A stretch of DNA of 5,179 bases, taken from the NCBI GenBank assembly GCA_002292925.1, contig DBCF01000132.1, positions 1,559-6,737 of the forward strand, read 5' to 3'. The notes beneath the pieces are model-generated. The model was not told the DNA's origin. It did no database searches and was given only the letters and a program-made list of their open reading frames with translations. Positions within the stretch are counted from its first letter, which is position 1, and each line of letters opens with the position of its first letter. The position numbers were made by a program, and so were the translations under genes. Of this stretch, positions 1 to 5,179 are shown in pieces. The stretch comes from Roseiflexaceae bacterium UBA965 (GTDB taxonomy: Bacteria > Chloroflexota > Chloroflexia > Chloroflexales > Roseiflexaceae).

Positions 1-594
1 CAATCGCAAGGGCAATTACGTATCGTGCTCGACTCCAGCCCATCGATGCGGGTTGACCCCAGCAAATGGGAGCAGACGCTCCGCATGGTAGCCGCCTTGG
101 GCGTTGTCGCTACGAGTCATGGCGATACGGTGCAATTGTGGCATGAGTATTTATCCCCTGCATATCAACGTACTGATGCCTGGGTTGCCTTTTGTGGCCA
201 CATGTATGCCACTGACACTACCTCCCAACCCTTTGGCATGCCACGGCAACTCCCACTGGCGCAACTGGCCGTCTGGTGTAGTGATTTGTGGCACAGTGAT
301 TGGGCAACACAGCTCGCCCAATTTGCACTCATGACGCATGCTGGACTCGTTATCCACGTGCTAAGCGCGTCTGAAGTAACCCCACCGCTCGCTGGTGATG
401 TGACCTTGATTGACAGCGAGAGCCAGCAAGCATACACCGTGACGGTCGATGCCAACCTGCAATCTCGCTATCAAGCGGCATTTACGACGCGGCAAGCAGA
501 CATTCGTGACGAATGTCACCGCTTGGGGTTGGGGTATGTTTTGGTGACGACAACGACCGATTTGGCCACTGCCTTGCGTGAGGTGCTGCTGTGA
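1..594 (+). CDS. DUF58-family vWA protein, C-terminal part (5' end outside window)
   Basis: The reading frame is open from base 1, so the true start lies upstream; the GTG at 25 is only an internal valine. The visible 197 residues are the vWA half of a DUF58 protein. A MIDAS metal-binding motif DSSPSM lies at visible residues 11-16 (D11, S13, S15), followed by a KWEQTLRMVAALGVVA helix and a GDTVQL strand, as in this family. CSDLWHSD at about 93-100 matches the usual strand ending in Ser-Asp. The C-terminal stretch HVLSASEVTPPLAGDVTLID, then a YxxxF helix and LGLGYVLVTT, is the family's characteristic tail. No obvious MIDAS threonine motif is seen between residues 16 and 93, and that segment looks short. 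DUF58 proteins are usually encoded beside MoxR AAA+ ATPases and are thought to act as their partners; the exact role is unknown. The stop overlaps the next gene's GTG by 4 bp. Family assignment is firm; function is inferred. Confidence 0.9.
   Translation, partial: QSQGQLRIVLDSSPSMRVDPSKWEQTLRMVAALGVVATSHGDTVQLWHEYLSPAYQRTDAWVAFCGHMYATDTTSQPFGMPRQLPLAQLAVWCSDLWHSDWATQLAQFALMTHAGLVIHVLSASEVTPPLAGDVTLIDSESQQAYTVTVDANLQSRYQAAFTTRQADIRDECHRLGLGYVLVTTTTDLATALREVLL
579..585 (+). promoter_or_regulatory. Ribosome binding site of the BatA-like gene
   Basis: TGAGGTG, a good match to the anti-Shine-Dalgarno complement, ends 5 bases before the GTG at 591. It lies inside the end of the DUF58 gene and supports the GTG start in the GTGA overlap, implying translational coupling. 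Confidence 0.7.
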
Positions 595-2354
595 GTTTTC
601 GTGAAGGGTGGGTCTGGTGGTTAGCGGTGCCGTTGTTGATTGCCATGGCAATCTGGCACCTTTTGCGCCCCCGTGCCACGCGCCAAATCGTGCCGTCGCT
701 CCAATTGTGGCAACAGCTCATCCACGAGCAAACGAGTACCCGGCCGTGGCACCCACCCACGCCGTGGTGGCTGGTATTGTTGCGCCTATTGATTGTGGCA
801 TTGTTGGCCGGGGCGGCTGCTGACCCCACTGTGGCGGCGCTGTCGACTCCTTTGCAACGCATCATCATCATTGATACTAGTGCCAGCATGCACACAATCG
901 ATCCCGCCGGTAGTCGCATCGCCCAAGCGCGCCAGATTGCCACCCAAATTGTAGCTACTTCACCGCCCGCCACCACGTTTTCATTGCTGACGACTGACCA
1001 TGATGTGACGCTACGGGCCAATCAACTCAGTGACCGTAACTACCTCGCCACCTTGATCGATGCCGTACAAGCCCAGCCTGTGGCCGGTGATATCAGCATG
1101 CTCCCGGCGTGGGTGACTGCCATGCGGGGGCGCGCTAGTGAGGTGTTTTTGTTGAGCGACGACCCACTGCTCCGTAGTGCAGTGTGGCCCGCAGATTGGC
1201 GTCTGATTGCGATTGGTGGCCCGGTGGCCAATCAATCAATCCAAGGTTGTACGTTTACGGCTGGGCCAACGGGCTGGGATGGGGTCATCCGTATCGAAGC
1301 CGACGGAACCCCGTTTGCTACAGCCCGTACCATCGAATTGGTCGACGAAAACAACCGCTTGTATGATGCCACTACCGTGTTGCCCCGTGCCGATGCGCCC
1401 GTCGAATGGCGCGTACAGCTAACCAACCCACCCACGTTGCTCCATGCCCGCTTGACGCCCGATAGCCGCGATGCCTTGGCCAGTGACGACAACTGTTGGT
1501 GGCAAAAAACCACGCCGACGCCGCTGCGTGTGGCCGTCTACCCCCCAGCCGATCGGTTTTTGGCGGCGGCACTCCAGATATTGCCCAATGTGGTGGTGAC
1601 CAATCAAGTAACCGCTGCTGATGTGGTCATCCACACCGATGCCAGCACCCCTTTGACGGTGACGGTGCCACTTTGGCAACTCGCTGCCCCCAGCACGACG
1701 CCACCGGTGCGACTGCCACTGTTGCAACCCGAGGTACTCCACGGCGCCGAAGCAACCCTAGACTATGATATTGCCCTTGCCAGTAGTCAAGTCCTGACGG
1801 CGACGGTGGTGAATCCCCCAGCGTGGGCCCAAACATGGCTCAAAAGTAGTGCCGGCGTGCATGCCTATGCTGGCCGCAACAACGGGGTCGCGACAGTGGT
1901 ATTTGGATTCGCCTTGACCAATAGTGATTTGCCGTTGCGCCCTGACTTCCCCTTGCTGGTGCGCAATATCTTGACTTATCTCGCACCGCCCCGCCCCCAG
2001 CCGAGCTACCAAACGGGCGAGGCGGTGGTGGTGGCGCTCCCTCCCGTCCCGTTGCCCATACTTGCTCAGCAACCGGCAAACGGGCAGGCCCGCATCGTTA
2101 CCCGCGCCACCGATGTGGTTTTGGTTGACGTAACACAAGTGGGGGCCTACCGCATCAACGATACCTGGGTGGTGGCCAATTTGTTGGCCCCAGCCGAATC
2201 GCGGGTGGATCGGCTGGCGAGCGCCGCTCCAGTCATTGCGACGCCTTGGCTGTTGCCCGCGGGCATCGCCCTTGGGCAATGGTTGTTGGTGTTGGGCATA
2301 CTTGGATTGTGTGGGGAACGTTGGTTGACGTGGCTGCTACGGAGGGTGACATGA
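591..2354 (+). CDS. BatA-like membrane-anchored vWA protein
   Basis: A 587-residue membrane protein. Helix 1 is at about 7-25 and helix 2 at about 59-76, with an arginine-containing loop between them (RPRATRQIVPSLQLW), which is the pattern of the BatA/aerotolerance-regulator N-terminal domain. A vWA domain follows: strand RIIIID, MIDAS motif DTSASM (D95, S97, S99) and a third-motif strand EVFLLSDD (D190). The usual GGT threonine motif reads AGDIS at 166-169. Residues about 206-305 look like a beta-sandwich. From about 311 a strand-helix fold (LRVAVYPPADRFLAAAL) may be a degenerate amidotransferase-like domain. DFPLLVRNILTYL at 452-464 is typical of this family. A last helix spans about 554-575, with an arginine-rich end. 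The positive-inside rule places the vWA region outside the membrane. The GTG start is chosen for its Shine-Dalgarno site and the 4-bp overlap with the DUF58 gene; the stop overlaps the next ATG by 4 bp. Probable role: surface partner of a MoxR/DUF58 system. The substrate is unknown. Confidence 0.9.
   Translation: MSFREGWVWWLAVPLLIAMAIWHLLRPRATRQIVPSLQLWQQLIHEQTSTRPWHPPTPWWLVLLRLLIVALLAGAAADPTVAALSTPLQRIIIIDTSASMHTIDPAGSRIAQARQIATQIVATSPPATTFSLLTTDHDVTLRANQLSDRNYLATLIDAVQAQPVAGDISMLPAWVTAMRGRASEVFLLSDDPLLRSAVWPADWRLIAIGGPVANQSIQGCTFTAGPTGWDGVIRIEADGTPFATARTIELVDENNRLYDATTVLPRADAPVEWRVQLTNPPTLLHARLTPDSRDALASDDNCWWQKTTPTPLRVAVYPPADRFLAAALQILPNVVVTNQVTAADVVIHTDASTPLTVTVPLWQLAAPSTTPPVRLPLLQPEVLHGAEATLDYDIALASSQVLTATVVNPPAWAQTWLKSSAGVHAYAGRNNGVATVVFGFALTNSDLPLRPDFPLLVRNILTYLAPPRPQPSYQTGEAVVVALPPVPLPILAQQPANGQARIVTRATDVVLVDVTQVGAYRINDTWVVANLLAPAESRVDRLASAAPVIATPWLLPAGIALGQWLLVLGILGLCGERWLTWLLRRVT
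2341..2345 (+). promoter_or_regulatory. Ribosome binding site that fixes the start of the large vWA gene
   Basis: GGAGG lies 5 bases before the ATG at 2351, which forms an ATGA overlap with the preceding stop. It decides between this ATG and the in-frame GTG at 2246. The upstream alternative would add 35 residues that do not resemble the family's N-terminus and would overlap the previous gene by 109 bases. Confidence 0.85.
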
Positions 2355-5023
2355 ATCTCTTGACGTGGCATGCGCCGTGGTATTTACTTGCGATTCCGCT
2401 CATCCTCGTAGCCCTGTGGTGGTGGTCACGCCAACCCGGGTTGCCTACGCCTCGGCGTCAAATCGTCCTCGTTGTGCGGATGATGAGTGTAGCGTTGTTG
2501 GTGATGGCACTGGCGGCACCCTCGTGGCAGATTCCCCCGCCTGCTGTTGCCCTCGTCGTCGTACGTGACCAATCGGCGTCAGTAGATACCACTGCGCTAC
2601 AACAGCAAGCGACGGTGCTGAGCCAGCTCCAAGCCAGCCAACCTGCGACAGCGCTATTGGGGATTGTCGATGTGGCCAGCACCGCGGCCGTCGCCGCCAT
2701 GCCCAGCCCAGACTTGCGCGATACGTCGCCGGCGGTGGTGGGTAGTCGTGAGGGTACCGCGTTAGCGGCGGCAGTGACTCAGGCGGCGGCATTGCTCCCC
2801 GCCGGCTACGAGGGACGGCTGCTTGTGCTGTCTGATGGCCAAGAAACCCGTGGCCGCCTACGCGACGCCATCACGGCCTTGGTTGCTCGCGGTATTCGTG
2901 TCGATGTTATGCCACTGACGACCAGTCAATCCGTGGCACAGGCGGCCCTGACCCAAGTGCGCCTGCCCCAACAAACCCGTGGTAGCGGCACCTTGATTGC
3001 CGAAATCGACACCACCGGGAGTGTTGCCCAAACGGCCACGTTGCGAGTCACCGACAATGGCATGCCGTTTTTTGAGACGACGGTGGCATTACCGGGCACA
3101 ACCCAACGGTTCGCCGTGACCATCCCCCCCATAACACCAGGCATGCATCGCCTCGAATTCACCTTGGTGGCTCCCCAAGACGATGCCTTGCCCGACAACC
3201 GGCAGCGGGTCATCGTACAACGCGACGGCGCCCCCCAGATTTTGGTGTTGGCCGATCCGATTGAGCCCATCCAACCCTTTGTGGCGCTGGTGCAAGCCAC
3301 CGGCAGTACGGTGACGCTCCGCCGCCCCAGTGATATCGACAGTCAGCTAGCGACGCTGGCAGGATACGACGTGATTGTGCTGGCCGACACCCCTGCCCGC
3401 CGCGTACCGCCGGTGGTGATGCAAAATATCGTGACTGCGGTCAAAACCCTCGGGCGCGGGTTTTTGTGGCTAGGCGGAGCCGATAGTTTTGGCGCCGGCG
3501 GATTCCGCCACACGCCCCTGGCCGACATCGCGCCGGTGGGGTTTGATCCCATCGACCCCGCCAAACGCAAACGGCTGGCGCTGCTGTTGGTCATCGACAA
3601 AAGCGGCAGTATGTCAGATCTTGTGGGGGGCGGGTTGTCACGCCTCGATTTGGCCAAAGAAGCCGCCTACCAAGCCATTCAAGGCTTGAGTGATGGTGAT
3701 ACCGTGGGCGTGGCCTTTTTTTCAGATAGTGCCCAATGGAGTTTGCCCCCACAGTCACTACCCACAGCCGACCGCGTGGCGCAAGCGCTGGGGGTGGTAC
3801 AAAGTGACGGCGGCACATCGATCCGCTCCGGCCTAGAACTCGCCCAAGCTAGTGTGGCAGCACTCGACGGCGATGTGCGCCATGTGATTTTGCTGTCTGA
3901 TGGCCAAGACCCCCAGTCGAGTCGTGACATTGCGCAATCTCTCGCGGACCAAGGGGTATCGCTGAGTACCATTGCGTTGGGGGCTGATGCCGACACGCAA
4001 GGGTTGGCGCAGTTGGCACGGATCGGGCAAGGGGTAAGTTATCGCGTCACCAATCCCCAAGATTTAGCCAACGTGTTTTTGGATGAAACTACCCGGGTGG
4101 CCAGTCGCGATTTCGTCGAAGCCGATGTCATACCCCAACTGGTCAGTCGTGACGCCTGGCCGGTGGGTAATCCACCACTTGCGATGCTCCACGGCTACAA
4201 CCGCACCACCACCCGCCCCAATGCCCGGGTGTTGATGCAAATCGATTCCGACAATCCGTTGTGGGTTAGTCAGCAGATTGGTATGGGTCAGAGTGCGGTA
4301 TGGGCGAGTGACCTGAGTGCTCGTTGGGGGCGTGATTGGGTGCAAGGTGTTGGATTGACAGCGCTGGTGCCGGCGTTATTGACGCCACTCATTCCCACTA
4401 CGCCCCAAACGGTGGCGGTGGCATGGTATGCCCATGATGATTTGCTCGATATCGACGTCACTGCCGATATCACCACTACGGTGCCGATTGCCCAATTGGT
4501 TGGGGCAGATGGGAGTGAGATTCCGATTCCCTTGACGCAACGTGATGCCCGTCATTGGCGGGCGATTGTGGCTGATACTCCGAGTGGAGATTATGTACTC
4601 ACGGTGCGGGTCGGTGATGCCGTGGTGAGCCGCGGTGTGGTGATTACGCAACGGAGCGAATTCCTCAACGATGGCCAAGGGAGTGCCATGCTCAACGAAA
4701 TCGCCCAACAAACCAACGGCCAAGCCAATCCCGTGGTGACGGCGCAATATTGGCAGGTGCGGGGCGGTGCTCCTGCGGCGTCATTGTCACTCGTACCTTA
4801 CCTGATATTGGTGGCAATGACGTTGTTTGTTGGTGAAATCGCCTTGCGCCGCCTCAACATACGACTCGTCTCCGTGATACCTTTTCGCCGGAGCACACCA
4901 CCTGCTCCACCGCCACCCACATCGCCAGCACCACCTACCCCGAGCACGCCACCCCCACCGCCCAGTCGCATCGATCGTCTGCAACAGGCCAAACGGCGCG
5001 CCACCACACCCGATAAGGAGTAG
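2351..5023 (+). CDS. Large membrane protein with two vWA domains and a glutamine-amidotransferase-like domain
   Basis: An 890-residue protein. Helices at about 10-25 and 38-56, with SRQPGLPTPRR between them, give a BatA-type membrane anchor. vWA 1 has DQSAS (D73, S75, S77), GT (T136) and LSDGQ (D162). A beta-sandwich linker spans about 196-293. A class-I glutamine-amidotransferase-like domain spans about 295-390, with LVLAD, YDVIVLAD and LGGADSFGAGGF at 374-385; no catalytic cysteine is seen at the expected elbow. vWA 2 is canonical: DKSGSM (D416, S418, S420), GGTS (T489) and LLSDGQD (D517). Beyond it come PLAMLHGY, a segment ending AVWASDLSARWGRDW, and another beta-rich module. A C-terminal helix lies at about 814-832, followed by a proline-rich tail at 849-872 (15 of 24 residues) and a basic end. 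The large middle part should be outside the membrane and the tail inside. Such vWA/amidotransferase-like proteins occur beside DUF58 and BatA genes; they are presumed to bind proteins through metal-dependent MIDAS sites, not to act as enzymes. The stop codon lies inside a palindromic repeat. Confidence 0.92.
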   Translation: MNLLTWHAPWYLLAIPLILVALWWWSRQPGLPTPRRQIVLVVRMMSVALLVMALAAPSWQIPPPAVALVVVRDQSASVDTTALQQQATVLSQLQASQPATALLGIVDVASTAAVAAMPSPDLRDTSPAVVGSREGTALAAAVTQAAALLPAGYEGRLLVLSDGQETRGRLRDAITALVARGIRVDVMPLTTSQSVAQAALTQVRLPQQTRGSGTLIAEIDTTGSVAQTATLRVTDNGMPFFETTVALPGTTQRFAVTIPPITPGMHRLEFTLVAPQDDALPDNRQRVIVQRDGAPQILVLADPIEPIQPFVALVQATGSTVTLRRPSDIDSQLATLAGYDVIVLADTPARRVPPVVMQNIVTAVKTLGRGFLWLGGADSFGAGGFRHTPLADIAPVGFDPIDPAKRKRLALLLVIDKSGSMSDLVGGGLSRLDLAKEAAYQAIQGLSDGDTVGVAFFSDSAQWSLPPQSLPTADRVAQALGVVQSDGGTSIRSGLELAQASVAALDGDVRHVILLSDGQDPQSSRDIAQSLADQGVSLSTIALGADADTQGLAQLARIGQGVSYRVTNPQDLANVFLDETTRVASRDFVEADVIPQLVSRDAWPVGNPPLAMLHGYNRTTTRPNARVLMQIDSDNPLWVSQQIGMGQSAVWASDLSARWGRDWVQGVGLTALVPALLTPLIPTTPQTVAVAWYAHDDLLDIDVTADITTTVPIAQLVGADGSEIPIPLTQRDARHWRAIVADTPSGDYVLTVRVGDAVVSRGVVITQRSEFLNDGQGSAMLNEIAQQTNGQANPVVTAQYWQVRGGAPAASLSLVPYLILVAMTLFVGEIALRRLNIRLVSVIPFRRSTPPAPPPPTSPAPPTPSTPPPPPSRIDRLQQAKRRATTPDKE

Positions 5024-5054
5024 GGGCGAATCATGCCGGCGAATCAATTCGCCC
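5020..5054. repeat. Palindromic repeat copy 1, overlapping the stop codon
   Basis: Begins GTAGGGGCGAATCATG; its TAG (5021-5023) is the stop of the large vWA gene. The inner stem GGCGAAT (5038-5044) pairs with ATTCGCC (5047-5053) across 2 bases. Alternatively GGGCGAAT (5024-5031) can pair with ATTCGCCC (5047-5054), so two hairpins compete for one right arm. There is no T-tract, so a classical intrinsic terminator is not supported. A role in mRNA 3'-end formation or protection is possible. Confidence 0.85.
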
Positions 5055-5061
5055 GGAGGAA

Positions 5062-5106
5062 GTAGGGGCGAATCATGTCGGCAAATTTATTTGCCGCTAT
5101 TCGCCC
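5062..5106. repeat. Palindromic repeat copy 2, complete nested double hairpin
   Basis: Shares the GTAGGGGCGAATCATG start. The outer stem GGGCGAAT (5066-5073) pairs perfectly with ATTCGCCC (5099-5106). Inside it CGGCAAAT (5079-5086) pairs perfectly with ATTTGCCG (5089-5096). The inner stem differs from copies 1 and 3 by G to A on the left and C to T on the right, so pairing is kept. This looks like the full-length form of the unit. Confidence 0.88.
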
Positions 5107-5142
5107 GTATGCATGGGGCGTGGGGCGTGGATGACGAATGAC
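5107..5142. repeat. Spacer with short direct repeats between palindromic units
   Basis: Contains GGGGCGT twice in tandem (5115-5121, 5122-5128) and ATGAC twice (5131-5135, 5138-5142). It has no gene. It may be part of a longer form of the dispersed repeat or just its low-complexity flank; the sequence alone does not decide. Confidence 0.4.
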
Positions 5143-5179
5143 GTAGGGGCGAATCATGCCGGCGAATTGATTCGCCGCT
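5143..5179. repeat. Palindromic repeat copy 3, cut by the window end
   Basis: Starts GTAGGGGCGAATCATG like the others. The inner stem CGGCGAAT (5160-5167) pairs perfectly with ATTCGCCG (5170-5177) across TG. The last bases, GCT, match copy 2 just before its outer right arm, so the closing arm ATTCGCCC probably lies beyond base 5179. Confidence 0.83.

Noticed and set aside
25..27. GTG at 25 as the start of the first gene
   Set aside because: The frame is open to base 1, and this valine is in the strand leading into the MIDAS motif, so a start here would destroy the fold and drop the N-terminal half of the DUF58 family.
482..1021. Long minus-strand open frames, such as the 179-codon frame at 482-1021 and the 173-codon frame at 1758-2279
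   Set aside because: They lie opposite well-supported coding sequence, and their translations show low-complexity composition with no recognisable domain. They are shadows of the + strand genes.
2246..2350. In-frame GTG at 2246 as start of the large vWA protein
   Set aside because: It would overlap the previous gene by 109 bases, and the added 35 residues do not fit the family. The ATG at 2351 has GGAGG at ideal spacing and an ATGA overlap.
3716..3722. Run of seven T as a possible frameshift or slippage site
   Set aside because: The frame reads straight through as VAFFSDSA, the expected strand of vWA 2, and the domain continues intact to its third motif, so no frameshift is needed.
5020..5106. 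Classical intrinsic terminator after the operon
   Set aside because: The hairpins are strong but no T-tract follows any of them. They are better described as palindromic repeats, although an effect on the 3' end of the transcript is possible.
5033..5134. Two mini reading frames starting at the ATG of repeat copies 1 (5033-5065, 10 codons) and 2 (5075-5134, 19 codons)
   Set aside because: They start at the ATG that is part of the repeat itself, have no Shine-Dalgarno site at proper spacing, and copy 3 stops after four codons. They are by-products of the repeat.
5020..5179. CRISPR array
   Set aside because: The repeats start 42 and 81 bases apart, vary in sequence and length, and are nested palindromes with no regular unique spacers.

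Overview
The window is the 3' part of an operon, all on the + strand, encoding three von Willebrand factor A (vWA) proteins, followed by a small cluster of structured palindromic repeats. By eye the DNA is moderately GC-rich (around 60%), with Shine-Dalgarno sites and 4-bp stop/start overlaps, so it is bacterial. The gene order (DUF58/vWA protein, BatA-like membrane vWA protein, large vWA plus glutamine-amidotransferase-like membrane protein) and the dispersed 'GTAGGGGCGAAT' palindromic repeats fit a member of the Chloroflexota (possibly Chloroflexales). That placement is inference from recalled family patterns. There is no rRNA or marker gene here to confirm it.

Layout. Positions 1-594 hold the C-terminal 197 residues of a DUF58-family vWA protein whose start lies upstream. 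Positions 591-2354 encode a 587-residue protein with an N-terminal pair of membrane helices (BatA/aerotolerance-regulator N-terminal type), a vWA domain and a C-terminal membrane helix. Positions 2351-5023 encode an 890-residue protein with two N-terminal helices, a first vWA domain, a beta-rich linker, a class-I glutamine-amidotransferase-like domain, a second vWA domain, beta-rich modules, a C-terminal helix and a proline-rich tail. The junctions overlap by GTGA and ATGA, so the three genes are almost certainly co-transcribed and translationally coupled. No credible gene lies on the minus strand.

How the genes may work together. In many bacteria DUF58 and BatA-like vWA proteins are encoded next to a MoxR-type AAA+ ATPase and are thought to act with it as metal-dependent protein-binding or chaperone modules. 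A MoxR gene would be expected just upstream, outside the window. Here the DUF58 protein would be the adaptor, and the two membrane proteins would display their vWA domains outside the membrane. The precise substrate is unknown.

The last 160 bases hold three copies of a palindromic repeat starting 'GTAGGGGCGAATCATG'. The first copy supplies the stop codon of the last gene. The second copy is a complete nested double hairpin with a compensatory base-pair change in its inner stem. The third runs off the window. This repeat cluster is the least ordinary part of the window. The operon is a recognisable but functionally poorly characterised family.
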